This document shows positions 25,245 through 34,195 of a stretch of 64,000 nt of DNA, one piece after another. The notes below the pieces were generated by a model. That model was not told where the DNA came from. It did no database searches and was given only the letters and a program-made list of their open reading frames with translations. The position numbers and the translations under genes are program-made. The stretch spans positions 1 through 64,000 of the forward strand of contig JAIOIE010000032.1 of assembly GCA_019912665.1 (NCBI GenBank). The letters are read 5' to 3'. This DNA comes from Deltaproteobacteria bacterium (lineage in GTDB: Bacteria > Desulfobacterota > GWC2-55-46). How positions within the stretch are numbered: the first letter of the stretch is position 1; each line of letters begins with the position of its first letter.

Positions 25245-26693
25245 TCAGCGATTAGCCGTAAGCTGATTGACGACCCGCTTGGCAACGACCTCGCCGTAGC
25301 GGATACTGTCGCTTATGCCTATGCCGTAATAGGCGCTTCCCGCGAGATAAAGCCCCGGGTGGTTTTTAAGGCGCTCGTCTATCCAGGCGACGCGCTCCTC
25401 GTGGCCGATGGTGTACTGGGGCATGGAGTTCCGCCACCTGAATACCTTCGCGAGCACCGGCTCGGCCCCTATACCCATTATGTCGCGGAGCTCCTCCCTT
25501 ACCAGCTTTATCATCTCGGCGTCTCCTAGCGAGACGAGCTCGGCGTTTTTCGACCCCCCAACGAAACACCGTATGAGGACCGAGTCGTCCGGGGCGCGTC
25601 CGGCGAACTTTACCGAGGTCCAGGTCGCGGCCATGATTTTGCGCCCTTCCACCTTGGGCACCACGAACCCAAAGCCGTTCATCGGGTGCTTTATATCCTT
25701 TTTTTTGAACGCTATGGAGACGGTGGCCGTGGAAACGTAGGGGATAGTAAGAAGTTTCTCCGAGAGCGCCGCGTCCTCGCCCTTCAATATCGATGCCGCC
25801 GCCCACGCCGGGGCCGCAACTATGACCGCGTCAGCACCTATCGAGCCGCCGCCTTCGAGGGTCACCCGGTATCCTGCCCCTGCCTTCTCGATTGAGACGG
25901 CCTGGACGCCCTTTCTTAAGACCGTTCTCTCCATGCCCTCAAGCCCTGAGGTGAGCGTCTCGATAAGCTCCGAGAGGCCGTCCTTCAATGTCATGAACAT
26001 TGTGACCCGCCCGCCCGGAGCCGATTGGCCTCCGGCCTGGGCCGGTTTCCTGTGCGCAGCTGCCTGGGCCATTTTCTTAATCATTCCGCGGATAAGGCTT
26101 CCGCTTTCCTCCTCGAGCTGGACGAACTTCGGGAAGCTCGCCCTGACCGACATGGTCTCAGGGTCTCCGGCGTGGACTCCCGCCACGAGCGGCTCGGCTA
26201 TCTTTTCGAGCGCCTCTTTCCCGAGCCTTCTTCGTACGAAATCACCGAGGCTCTCGTCTCCCCCGCCTTTCCTCTTCGGGACAAAGAGGTCCATTGCCAT
26301 ACGCATCTTTCCGGGCCAGGATATGAGGCTTGAGGTCGCAAGCGGGAGTATCTTGGTGGGGATCATGAGGATGACCCCCTCCGGGAGCACGTGGAGACGG
26401 CCGCCTGAGAGGACAAAGGTCTTCCTGTTTTTGTCGTTCGTGGGGAGGAATTTCCCCGAAAGGCCTATGCGCTTGCAGAGCTGCATGGCCCAGGGCTTCT
26501 CCGAGAGGAAGCAGTCAGGGCCGCCCTCTATGAGAAACCCGTCCTTTTTTTCGGTTTGTATGTTGCCTCCGAACCTGTCGTTACGCTCAAGGAGGACAAT
26601 CTCGAAGGCGGAGCCCTCGGATTCCTGCTCGCGGAGGCTCCATGCGGTGGCGAGGCCGGCTATGCCGCCCCCGATTATTACGACTCTTTTCAT
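25245..26693 (-). CDS. hemG: Protoporphyrinogen oxidase, flavin type (HemY/PPOX)
   Basis: A 482-aa FAD enzyme that oxidises protoporphyrinogen IX to protoporphyrin IX. The N-terminal dinucleotide-binding motif is VVIIGGGIAGLATAW; GGPDCFLSEKPW and the C-terminal LYLAGSAYYGIGISDSIRYG are typical of the oxygen-dependent PPOX family. The length fits. Its start overlaps the hemH stop as TAATG. It is the last gene of hemE-hemH-hemG, supplying haem for the nearby multiheme cytochromes. The gene name varies (hemY or hemG). Confidence 0.92.
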   Translation of the reverse strand: MKRVVIIGGGIAGLATAWSLREQESEGSAFEIVLLERNDRFGGNIQTEKKDGFLIEGGPDCFLSEKPWAMQLCKRIGLSGKFLPTNDKNRKTFVLSGGRLHVLPEGVILMIPTKILPLATSSLISWPGKMRMAMDLFVPKRKGGGDESLGDFVRRRLGKEALEKIAEPLVAGVHAGDPETMSVRASFPKFVQLEEESGSLIRGMIKKMAQAAAHRKPAQAGGQSAPGGRVTMFMTLKDGLSELIETLTSGLEGMERTVLRKGVQAVSIEKAGAGYRVTLEGGGSIGADAVIVAAPAWAAASILKGEDAALSEKLLTIPYVSTATVSIAFKKKDIKHPMNGFGFVVPKVEGRKIMAATWTSVKFAGRAPDDSVLIRCFVGGSKNAELVSLGDAEMIKLVREELRDIMGIGAEPVLAKVFRWRNSMPQYTIGHEERVAWIDERLKNHPGLYLAGSAYYGIGISDSIRYGEVVAKRVVNQLTANR

Positions 26694-27625
26694 TATTTCT
26701 TTTCAGCCGGCTTTTTCATTATGCCGGCGAGCATGCGGATGAAGGCCGGGTCCGTGTTGAGGGACGGAGTGCGCCTGAACTCCAGCCCGTTCGAGCGCGT
26801 GAGGTCTTTAAAGAGTATGTCTATGTCGTAGAGGGTTTCCACGTGGTCGGCGGCGAAGCCGAGCGGCACCACTACGACGCCCTTTTTCCCGCGCTTCGCG
26901 GCCTCTGCTATGACGTCCTCGGTCTGCGGCCCGAGCCATTCCCTGGGCCCGGAGCCCTTGCTCTGGTACGCGACACTGTAGTCGGCCTTCCCGACCCTTT
27001 CCATTATGAGAGAGGCGGACTGGTTTACCATCATCTCGTAAGGGTCGCCCTGCAGGGCCACCTTCGGCAGGCTGTGCGAGCTGAATATGACGAGCGCGTC
27101 CTTGAGGTCCGTAAATTCCGAAAGCTCTCTCTGGATATTCCCGGCCACGAGGTCGAGGAAGGCCCGCTCTATGTGCCAGCAGGGCATGAAAGATATGGCC
27201 GGGCCGTTGCCGAGCGAATTGAGCGCGTTCTCAACGTCCGTCTCATATGCGCCCGTGGCCACAATCGAGGTGAAGGGCGACATGATGATGGCTACCGCCT
27301 CCTCGACGCCGTCATCCTTCATCTGCCTCACGGTCTCGGCTATAAAGGGGTGCCAGTAGCGCATGCCCACGTAGGCCTTGTAGCGGAAGGCGGCGTCCGG
27401 GCCGGAGTTGAGCTCATCTTCGAGAGCCCTGGCCTGCGCGAGTGTTATTTCCAGGAGAGGGGACCTTCCGCCTATGAGCTTATAGCGCTCGACGGTCCTC
27501 GCCACGAGCTCCGGCGTCACGGGCCTTCCCTTCAGGACGTTCTTTACGAAAGGCTCGACGCTCTCGATCGAATCCGCCCCGCCGAACGCGAGAAGGAGTA
27601 TTCCCTTTAACGGAAGTTCAGCCAT
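26693..27625 (-). CDS. hemH: Ferrochelatase
   Basis: A 310-aa class I ferrochelatase that inserts Fe2+ into protoporphyrin IX. It has GILLLAFGGADS at the N-terminus, the catalytic histidine in FSSHSLPKVALQGDPYE and the conserved glutamate in AADHVETLYDID. It lies between hemE (20 bp away) and hemG (overlapping by 1 nt), so the three last steps of haem synthesis form one operon. Confidence 0.93.
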   Translation of the reverse strand: MAELPLKGILLLAFGGADSIESVEPFVKNVLKGRPVTPELVARTVERYKLIGGRSPLLEITLAQARALEDELNSGPDAAFRYKAYVGMRYWHPFIAETVRQMKDDGVEEAVAIIMSPFTSIVATGAYETDVENALNSLGNGPAISFMPCWHIERAFLDLVAGNIQRELSEFTDLKDALVIFSSHSLPKVALQGDPYEMMVNQSASLIMERVGKADYSVAYQSKGSGPREWLGPQTEDVIAEAAKRGKKGVVVVPLGFAADHVETLYDIDILFKDLTRSNGLEFRRTPSLNTDPAFIRMLAGIMKKPAEKK

Positions 27626-27644
27626 TTCTGGATGCCCCTTTTAA

Positions 27645-28688
27645 TTACTTTGCGCTAAGCTCGTGCACGCTGTCTATTACGGCCCTTACGTTATCGACCG
27701 GCGTGCCGAGTATGATGCCGTGGCCGAGGTTGAATATATGGCCGGGCCTGCCGCCAGCCATGTCGAGTATCTCTTTCACCCTCTTCCGTATCTCGCTTAC
27801 AGGGCCGAAGAGGACCACGGGGTCGAGGTTCCCCTGGATGGCCTTGTCATACCCTATGGTCTTCCAGGCCTCGTCAAGCCTCACCTTCCAGTCCACGCCC
27901 ACGACGTCCCCGCCGGTCTTGGCGATGGTGTCGAGGTATGTTCCGGTATTGGTGCTGAAGTTTATGAAAGGCACGCCCTTTTTCCTTACGGTCTCGATGA
28001 TCCTCTTGCTGTAAGGCATGGCGTAGTTTTTATAGTCGTCAGGCCCGAGGCAGCCGACCCAGCTGTCGAATAGCTGGACCGCGTCCACCCCGGCCTCTAT
28101 CTGCGCCTCGAGGTAGACGATTATGACGTCGGATATCTTCTCCATGAGGGCCTTCCAGCCCTCAGGGTCCGAGTACATGAGCTTTTTCGTGTTTATGTAG
28201 TTCTTGGAGCCCTCGCCCTCGATGATATAGCTCGCGAGCGTAAAGGGGGCGCCGGAGAAACCGATAAGCGGGACCTTGCCATTAAGCTCGGATTTAACGA
28301 GCTTAATCGCCTTCAGGAGATAGGGCACATGCTCTTCGGGGTTTATGACCCTTACGGCGTCTATGTCCTTTCTTGTCCTGACCGGGTTCGATATCACGGG
28401 CCCCTCGTTCTTCGCGAACTCGAGGTTAATGCCCATGCCGTCGAGCGGGAGGAGTATGTCCGCGAAGATTATTGCGGCGTCAAGGTCGAACGCCTTTATG
28501 GGCTGGAGGGTCACCTCGGCGGCTATCTCGGGGTTCCTGCACATCTCGAGGAACGAATGCTTCTCCCGTATGGCCATGTACTCCTTCATGTAACGGCCCG
28601 CCTGGCGCATGAGCCATACCGGGGTGTAGCCGGCCTTTTCCCTGCGGCATGCCTTGAGAAACGCGTCCTTTGCCATGACCTTTGACAT
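27645..28688 (-). CDS. hemE: Uroporphyrinogen III decarboxylase
   Basis: A 347-aa enzyme that removes four carboxyls from uroporphyrinogen III. PVWLMRQAGRY is the family signature; FADILLPLDGMG and the conserved FDSWVG block are intact. The start is set at ATG 28688, because GGGAGGAG lies 6 bp upstream; a TTG at 28706 would run through that site. It is the first gene of the haem operon, with a good sigma-70 promoter upstream. Confidence 0.94.
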   Translation of the reverse strand: MSKVMAKDAFLKACRREKAGYTPVWLMRQAGRYMKEYMAIREKHSFLEMCRNPEIAAEVTLQPIKAFDLDAAIIFADILLPLDGMGINLEFAKNEGPVISNPVRTRKDIDAVRVINPEEHVPYLLKAIKLVKSELNGKVPLIGFSGAPFTLASYIIEGEGSKNYINTKKLMYSDPEGWKALMEKISDVIIVYLEAQIEAGVDAVQLFDSWVGCLGPDDYKNYAMPYSKRIIETVRKKGVPFINFSTNTGTYLDTIAKTGGDVVGVDWKVRLDEAWKTIGYDKAIQGNLDPVVLFGPVSEIRKRVKEILDMAGGRPGHIFNLGHGIILGTPVDNVRAVIDSVHELSAK

Positions 28689-28836
28689 CTTCGGTTCTCC
28701 TCCCAAATTGTGTTCGGGAAAACGTCATTCCCGCCTTTTCCCGCCGCGCCTTGACTTGGCCGCGAAAGGGAGCCCGCGGCTTCTGCCCTGCCGTTCAGTT
28801 GAGCTTTCCGGCGGGCAAGACGGAAAAGAGCTTTTT

Positions 28837-28865
28837 ATTATATTCATAACGGCTGGTTTTTTCAA
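28837..28865 (-). promoter_or_regulatory. Sigma-70 promoter of hemE-hemH-hemG
   Basis: On the minus strand TTGAAA (28865-28860), a 17-bp spacer and TATAAT (28842-28837). It lies about 150 bp before the hemE start codon; the leader has no recognised riboswitch. Confidence 0.7.
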
Positions 28866-28905
28866 TAATTTTCAATAGAGGAACTAGAGGTGCGCGCTCC
28901 CCGGC

Positions 28906-28934
28906 TTCACATGCGCGGCGTATTCGGATATAAT
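28906..28934 (+). promoter_or_regulatory. Sigma-70 promoter of the HAMP/7-heme cytochrome pair
   Basis: TTCACA (28906-28911), a 17-bp spacer and TATAAT (28929-28934), about 80 bp upstream of the HAMP protein gene. Confidence 0.65.
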
Positions 28935-29023
28935 GCCTGTGAATCCTGCCGCTCGGTTTTCTCATTCACCTCGACCTTTTCTCCCAGTCCGGTTTGAAAA
29001 ATCCTTTAATAGAGCCGGGAAAA

Positions 29024-29650
29024 ATGGCCGCTCCGGATACCCGCAAAAATACGGACGCCTCGCGCCTTTTAAGGCTGGGCTTCAAGCTCAGGTTCGGCCT
29101 CAAGCTCTGCCTCGCGACGCTCGCGGGGGCCGCCGGGCTCCTTTTGCTACTTGTCTTTTCCCTTTCGAGGGGCATGGGGGATTCATATGGCCAGGCCGTC
29201 TTCACGCTTTACGAGCTCAAGGTAAAGGCCCTGCCACTTGTCTTCGCCTCCTCGTACTCGGTGCTTATCCTCGGGGTCGCAACCGCGGCAGTTGCCGTGG
29301 TCTCAATACTCTATTCCCACAGGATAGCTGGGCCGGTCTTCAGGCTCGCCCGGAATATGGAAGCGATAGGCTCTGGCGACCTTGCACTTTTTACGCGCCT
29401 TCGGGGTAGCGACCAGCTCGTCGCGCTCGCAGAGGACCTCAATTCGATGGTCAGGTCAATCAACCATTCGGCAAGGGCCGTAGCCGACGCAGTCGAAGCT
29501 CTTGAAAAATCCGAGCAGGAGCTTCTTAAACTGCTCGAAAAAGAAGGGCCGCCCCCACCGGAAGCCGGGTCTGCGGTCCGCGAATTACGCGAGAACGTAA
29601 AAAGGCTCCAGCAGGCCCTCTCAAGCGTGAAGACCCATGACAGCGATTAA
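29024..29650 (+). CDS. Two-helix membrane protein with HAMP-like domain
   Basis: A 208-aa protein from ATG 29024 (a TTG at 28994 is possible). Two transmembrane helices (LCLATLAGAAGLLLLLVF and VLILGVATAAVAVVSILY) flank a short periplasmic loop. A HAMP-type segment follows (RIAGPVFRLARNMEAIGSGD) and a C-terminal coiled coil. No kinase or methyl-accepting domain follows. It overlaps the 7-heme cytochrome gene by 14 bp, so it is probably a membrane partner of that cytochrome rather than a classical sensor. Confidence 0.65.
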   Translation: MAAPDTRKNTDASRLLRLGFKLRFGLKLCLATLAGAAGLLLLLVFSLSRGMGDSYGQAVFTLYELKVKALPLVFASSYSVLILGVATAAVAVVSILYSHRIAGPVFRLARNMEAIGSGDLALFTRLRGSDQLVALAEDLNSMVRSINHSARAVADAVEALEKSEQELLKLLEKEGPPPPEAGSAVRELRENVKRLQQALSSVKTHDSD

Positions 29651-30449
29651 GGGCGCGCTGGCCGTATTAATGGCAATAGCCGCAGTGGGCGCGGCAGCGC
29701 TCCTCTACTCCCGGCAGTGGACAAGCTATCACGATTTCAACGGCAGGTGCCTAGAGTGCCATATCAAGGAACCGGCCCCTGGCGACACCCCGCGCGCATT
29801 CCTCAAAGACATATCGAGTATGTGCATGGACTGCCACGAGACCGAGTTCGAGTTGTCGCATCCGGTCGACGTGAGGCCCTCGATGCAGGTGCCGGCCAAC
29901 CTGCCGCTCGACTGGAAGGGGGACGTGACCTGCGTTACATGCCACCCGGTGCATATGGAGGGGTTCGGGCCGTTCCGCCTCCGCTCCAGGGCCGCCGGGC
30001 CGGGGTTCTGCATGTTCTGCCATAACGACCTGGAGAGCGAGCTCCACAAGATCTCGCTCGGCTCCGCCCACGTCACGGGCTCCGCTTCATTGAAGTATAT
30101 CCCCATGGAGGTCGGGGGCGTGCTCGACGAGCTTTCATTGAGATGCATGGCATGCCACGACGCCCTCACCGGGAGTGATGCCGTCGTGGGCGGTAGGGAA
30201 ATAGCGGGGCCGCTCTTCCACAGGTCCGGCCTCTCGGGGCTCAGCCATCCCATAGGGGTATCCTACATAGACGCAAGGCGCAAATACCGCGGAGCGTATA
30301 AGCCGGTGGACAAGCTACCGCCCGAGATAAAGCTCTTTGCCGGGAACGTCGGATGCGGGAGCTGCCATAACCCGTTCTCGAAATTCCATAACGACCTCGT
30401 TATGAGCAACGAATACAGCAGGCTCTGCCTTGCGTGCCACAATAAATGA
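29637..30449 (+). CDS. Seven-heme c-type cytochrome, membrane-anchored
   Basis: A 270-aa protein with an N-terminal hydrophobic helix (LAVLMAIAAVGAAALLYS) and no clear cleavage site, then seven CXXCH sites: CLECH, CMDCH, CVTCH, CMFCH, CMACH, CGSCH and CLACH. It is likely periplasmic and anchored to the inner membrane, passing electrons from the quinol pool or a dehydrogenase to other cytochromes. It overlaps the HAMP protein gene. Confidence 0.85.
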   Translation: MTAIKGALAVLMAIAAVGAAALLYSRQWTSYHDFNGRCLECHIKEPAPGDTPRAFLKDISSMCMDCHETEFELSHPVDVRPSMQVPANLPLDWKGDVTCVTCHPVHMEGFGPFRLRSRAAGPGFCMFCHNDLESELHKISLGSAHVTGSASLKYIPMEVGGVLDELSLRCMACHDALTGSDAVVGGREIAGPLFHRSGLSGLSHPIGVSYIDARRKYRGAYKPVDKLPPEIKLFAGNVGCGSCHNPFSKFHNDLVMSNEYSRLCLACHNK

Positions 30450-30477
30450 CCTGCTAAATGGAGCGCCGGACGAATTA

Positions 30478-30509
30478 ACCCTGGTTTAATCGGGTTTTAA
30501 TTCCAGGGT
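30478..30509. promoter_or_regulatory. Inverted repeat upstream of the second HAMP gene
   Basis: ACCCTGG (30478-30484) and CCAGGGT (30503-30509) are a perfect 7-bp inverted repeat 40 bp before the start at 30551, in an AT-rich stretch containing GGTTTTAATT. It may be an operator. No confident -35/-10 pair could be assigned. Confidence 0.35.
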
Positions 30510-30550
30510 ACTATCATATAGCCCGGATCGAGCCCGGGCCCGGAGGCCTG

Positions 30551-31138
30551 ATGCGTGAGCCGCGCGGCACGAGTTGGAGGAGAAGGAACTATTTCGTAGA
30601 TAAAAAGCTCCAGTCTAGGTTCGCGGCGGTCTTTGCTGGAACGGTCCTCCTGGGGCTTGCGGCGAACCTCCTCGCCGCCTATTTTTTAATTGACAGGGAA
30701 CTTGGACAGGGGTTATATAAAATCCATATAAAGATACGGACCACCTCTGAAATCGCGGTCCCTGTCTTGCTGAAGCTCGGAGCCGTAACCGTTTCCGCGG
30801 TCCTGGCCGTCTCCGCGGTCATCGGCTACTTTGTCCTCCGCCGGATAGAGCTCCCGCTCCTTGAGCTCAGGGAGGCAGTGAAAGGGGTCTCCCGGGGCGA
30901 CCTTACGCGGCGGGTCTCGAACGATATGCCGGGCGGGCTGGCGGACGCGTTCAATGCGATGACCGTCTCACTCGCGTCCCTTTTCGGTTCCCTCAAAAAA
31001 TCCGGGCAAGCCCTTGAAAGGGAGTCGAGGGGGCTGGAGGGTCCCGCCCGCGATGCAAAAGAGCTTGCCGCAGCCCTCAAGGGTATAGCCCGGGAGCGGA
31101 AGAGCATATCCCACGAAATCTCAAAGATGAAGGTCTGA
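30551..31138 (+). CDS. Two-helix membrane protein with HAMP domain
   Basis: A 195-aa protein built like the one at 29024. Transmembrane helices lie near residues 25-48 and 76-98. A HAMP segment follows (RRIELPLLELREAVKGVSRG and LTRRVSNDMPGG) and a C-terminal coiled coil. No output domain follows. It opens the large cytochrome gene run; two such proteins in one locus suggest a structural or signalling role at the inner membrane tied to the cytochromes. Confidence 0.65.
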   Translation: MREPRGTSWRRRNYFVDKKLQSRFAAVFAGTVLLGLAANLLAAYFLIDRELGQGLYKIHIKIRTTSEIAVPVLLKLGAVTVSAVLAVSAVIGYFVLRRIELPLLELREAVKGVSRGDLTRRVSNDMPGGLADAFNAMTVSLASLFGSLKKSGQALERESRGLEGPARDAKELAAALKGIARERKSISHEISKMKV

Positions 31139-31146
31139 GAGGAACT

Positions 31147-32283
31147 ATGCAGCAGTCGAGGTTAACAGCAAGGAAGGTCACAGCAGCGCTTGCCCTCTCA
31201 ATGGCCGCGCTGCCGCTTTTTTTCGGCCAGGCCGCAGCGGACTGGCCGAAGTTCATGAAGAGCCCTGAGAATGTCCCCTTCGTCGAGAGGGCGCCCAGGC
31301 CGCCCTTGGCGCTCAAATGGAAGTTCAAGACCGGCGGACGGGTCTATTCCTCCCCGGCGGTCTACAAGGGCAAGGTCTTCGTTGGCTCGTATGACAAGCA
31401 CCTATACGCCCTTGACGAGAAGACCGGGGCCGTCGTCTGGAAATTCGAGACAAGCGGCGAGATATTCTCCTCCCCGGCCGTTGACAAGGGCCGGGTTTAT
31501 TTCGGGTCCAGGGACGGTTTCGTATATGCGCTGGAAGCCGAAACCGGCAAGCTCGTCTGGAAGCATGAGACCGGCGGCCCGGTCCTCACCTCGCCGGTCG
31601 TGGCCGAGGACAAGGTATACATAGGCTCCAAGGACCTCTACCTCTATGCCCTCGGCACAAAGGACGGCGAAAGGGTTTGGAGGATGAACGTCCCGGATTA
31701 TGAGAAATACAGCGGCATATACGCCTCCCCGGCATATGCGGACGGGGCGGTATATTACGCGGGCAAGAACGGGGTGATATACTCCGCCTCCGCAAAGACC
31801 GGCGGAAGGAATTGGCAGCTGAGGACCGAATCAGCCATATACTCCTCGCCGGTAGTGCGGGACGGCATAGTCTACGTCTCCTCGTATAACAGGACCCTCT
31901 ACGCGCTAAATGTCAAAGACGGCAAATATGTCTGGAGGAAGAACCTTGGCAAGCTCGCCTATGCCTCTCCGGTCGTCACCGCCGACAGGATATATATGGC
32001 CTCCAAGAAGGGCGACGTGACCGTCTTCAACAGGACGGACGGAAGGGAGCTCGCGGTCTACAAGTTCCCGGACGAGGTGAACTCCACCCCGGCGGTGTCC
32101 GCCTCCGGGCTTCTCTATATCGGCTGCGACGACGGCGGCTTATATGCCGTTGACATATATACCGGCGAGACGGTCTGGAAATACATGACCGAGGGTAGCA
32201 TTCAGTCCTCTCCGGCAATCACTGACAAGGCCGTCTACGTAGGCTCCGAGGACGGCTCCATTTACGCCTTTTCGGAGCAGTGA
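31147..32283 (+). CDS. Periplasmic PQQ/BamB-type beta-propeller protein
   Basis: A 378-aa protein with a signal peptide (ending FGQAAA) and seven to eight repeats of the type YSSPAVYKGKVFVGSYDKHL followed by YALDEKTGAVVWKF. These WxF/W-docking repeats build a propeller as in PQQ-dependent enzymes and BamB. The catalytic residues of PQQ dehydrogenases are not evident, so it is more likely a scaffold or binding protein. It is 8 bp after the HAMP gene. A miniature inverted-repeat element starts 5 bp after its stop. Confidence 0.8.
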   Translation: MQQSRLTARKVTAALALSMAALPLFFGQAAADWPKFMKSPENVPFVERAPRPPLALKWKFKTGGRVYSSPAVYKGKVFVGSYDKHLYALDEKTGAVVWKFETSGEIFSSPAVDKGRVYFGSRDGFVYALEAETGKLVWKHETGGPVLTSPVVAEDKVYIGSKDLYLYALGTKDGERVWRMNVPDYEKYSGIYASPAYADGAVYYAGKNGVIYSASAKTGGRNWQLRTESAIYSSPVVRDGIVYVSSYNRTLYALNVKDGKYVWRKNLGKLAYASPVVTADRIYMASKKGDVTVFNRTDGRELAVYKFPDEVNSTPAVSASGLLYIGCDDGGLYAVDIYTGETVWKYMTEGSIQSSPAITDKAVYVGSEDGSIYAFSEQ

Positions 32284-32288
32284 TTAAA

Positions 32289-32429
32289 GGCAAGCTCTGA
32301 AATTTGAGATTTTTCCTGCAATCAAGAAAGGGCGGGAATAAAAAGCGGAGCATATATGTGAATATGTGAGCATTTTTATTCGCGTAACCTACGCAGAGTC
32401 CGGGGAAGAGATCAATTTTAGAGCTTGCC
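32289..32429. mobile_element. Miniature inverted-repeat element, family 1, copy E
   Basis: 141 bp with ends GGCAAGCTCT and AGAGCTTGCC, flanked by TAAA (32285-32288 and 32430-32433). It is in the opposite orientation to copies A-C. Both ends carry G where other copies have C (GGCAAG instead of GGCAAC), so the terminal pairing is preserved. It lies between the propeller gene and the next cytochrome gene. Confidence 0.9.
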
Positions 32430-32476
32430 TAAAAACGAAACGGCCTCAGGCCGGCATCTTAAAGAAGGTAGCCAAC

Positions 32477-33079
32477 ATGTCCAGGAAATCAGGCATCCTC
32501 AAGGTCATCTTTCTAACCGGCGCGCTCCTCCTCTCCGGCGAAGCCTGGTCAGCAGAGGCCCCGGCCGCCCCGGTCCCAGCCCCGCCCGAGCCGCCTCCGT
32601 ACCAGAGGGCCGAGGCGCTCCTCACGGTCATCAACCCGCACAACCAGATAGGCGAGACAGGAGAGGTGCTCTGGGGCACGTGCGTGGTATGCCATAAGGA
32701 AGTCCCGGCAATTGACAAGAACCTCACAATAAAGGACGTGAAGCTCTATTTCGAGGACCCGGTCCAGCTTTGCAGGAGCTGCCATACTGTCCCAGTACAT
32801 CCGACCGTCCAGCCGACCGCCATGCTTAGTGTTTTGAAGAAAGCGCCGAACCACCTGAGGGTGCCTCCCAAGATTATCCATGACAACATCAGGATGACCT
32901 TGAAGGACATACCGACTATCCTGCCGCTCGACCCGAAAACAGGCCAGATAATGTGCTCCACCTGCCACAACCCGCACGAGAGAGGGCTTCTTCCGGGCAG
33001 GGCCGACTGGGGTGCCGACACCACCCGGCGGTTCAGGTCCGCCGGACTTGATATCTGCCAGTACTGTCACAGGAAATAG
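32477..33079 (+). CDS. Four-heme c-type cytochrome with proline-rich N-terminus
   Basis: A 200-aa protein from ATG 32477 (AGAAGG 8 bp upstream). The longer open frame from 32366 only reads through the repeat element. A signal peptide ends WSA, followed by a Pro/Ala-rich linker. CXXCH sites are CVVCH, CRSCH, CSTCH and CQYCH, in the doubled-CXXCH style. It is secreted to the periplasm or beyond. It is 12 bp upstream of the NHL lipoprotein gene, suggesting that the two act together. Confidence 0.85.
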   Translation: MSRKSGILKVIFLTGALLLSGEAWSAEAPAAPVPAPPEPPPYQRAEALLTVINPHNQIGETGEVLWGTCVVCHKEVPAIDKNLTIKDVKLYFEDPVQLCRSCHTVPVHPTVQPTAMLSVLKKAPNHLRVPPKIIHDNIRMTLKDIPTILPLDPKTGQIMCSTCHNPHERGLLPGRADWGADTTRRFRSAGLDICQYCHRK

Positions 33080-33091
33080 GGTCATTTCCTG

Positions 33092-34165
33092 ATGTATGCA
33101 GTCCCGAAAAATAAAAGGGCCAAAAGGGCCCGGTCCTCAGGCGTCCTCGGGCTCGCCGCAGCGCTTGCGTTCGCCGTGTTTACGCTCTCGGGCTGCGCTT
33201 CCGGCCCGGAGCAGAAAAGCGAAATGCTCACGCCGCAGACCCCCCTTATCTGGCCGTCTCCTCCTGAACCGGCAAGGGTTAGTTATCTCCGGACTATCAG
33301 CAGGCCACAGGACATTGGCGCGAACGCCGGGTTTTTCAGGAGGATTGCCGATTTCATACTCGGAGAAAAGAGCGACCGGCTTATAAAGCCGTACGGCGTA
33401 ACCGTTGATTCAACGGGAAGGCTCATAGTCGCGGATACGGCCTTCAAGAAGGTACATATCTTCGACCTTGCCAGGAAGAACTACATCCTCATAGAAGAGC
33501 CCGGGGACGAACAGTTCGAATCCCCAATAGCCGCCGCCACGGACGGCCAGAATAATATCTATGTTACCGATTCCGTAGCCCGTAAGGCCTTTGTCTTCAA
33601 TCCCAAGGGCAAGTTCCTCTTCTCGTTCGCCGCGGGCGAAAGGCCAACGGGCATCGCCATCAACAAGGCCGAAGCAAAAGTATACATATCCGACACCGCG
33701 TCCCACAGCGTCCGTATTTTTGATCTGAAGGGCGCGGAGATCGGCTCCTTCGGAAAGAGGGGGAAAGAGACAGGGGAGTTCAATTATCCGGTCGATCTGG
33801 CCCTGGACCGGGGCGGCGACGTGTACGTCGTTGATTCGCTGAACTTCAGGGTCCAGATATTCGACGGCAACGGGAAGTTCTTGAGCTCCTTCGGCAGGCA
33901 GGGGGACGGAACGGGCGATTTCGGCAGGCCCAAGGGCATCGCGCTCGACAAGGACGGGAACATCTATGTGGCCGACGCCCTCTTCGACACGATCCAGATA
34001 TTCAACAGGGAAGGAAGGTTTCTCCTGAATTTCGGCACCCTCGGCAAATCAGCCGGGACCTTCTGGCTTCCGAGCGGCATATTCATAGATAACGGCAACA
34101 GGATCTACGTCTCGGATTCGTATAATGGCAGGGTGCAGGTATTCGATTATCTCGGGGAAGGCTGA
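33092..34165 (+). CDS. NHL-repeat beta-propeller lipoprotein
   Basis: A 357-aa protein. The basic N-terminus and hydrophobic helix end in lipobox LSGC, so the mature protein is a lipoprotein. About six NHL repeats follow, for example INYPVDLALDRGGDVYVVDS-like units with VQIFDGNGKFLSSFG. Such propellers often sit beside multiheme cytochromes in metal-reducing bacteria and may scaffold electron conduits or filaments. No outer-membrane porin gene is present in this window. Confidence 0.85.
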   Translation: MYAVPKNKRAKRARSSGVLGLAAALAFAVFTLSGCASGPEQKSEMLTPQTPLIWPSPPEPARVSYLRTISRPQDIGANAGFFRRIADFILGEKSDRLIKPYGVTVDSTGRLIVADTAFKKVHIFDLARKNYILIEEPGDEQFESPIAAATDGQNNIYVTDSVARKAFVFNPKGKFLFSFAAGERPTGIAINKAEAKVYISDTASHSVRIFDLKGAEIGSFGKRGKETGEFNYPVDLALDRGGDVYVVDSLNFRVQIFDGNGKFLSSFGRQGDGTGDFGRPKGIALDKDGNIYVADALFDTIQIFNREGRFLLNFGTLGKSAGTFWLPSGIFIDNGNRIYVSDSYNGRVQVFDYLGEG

Positions 34166-34195
34166 AGCCCCGCAGGCTCGACCGCAGGAAGGAAG

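Noticed and set aside
32366-32476. N-terminal extension of the four-heme cytochrome
   Set aside because: It translates the miniature element; a good ribosome site and signal peptide begin at 32477.
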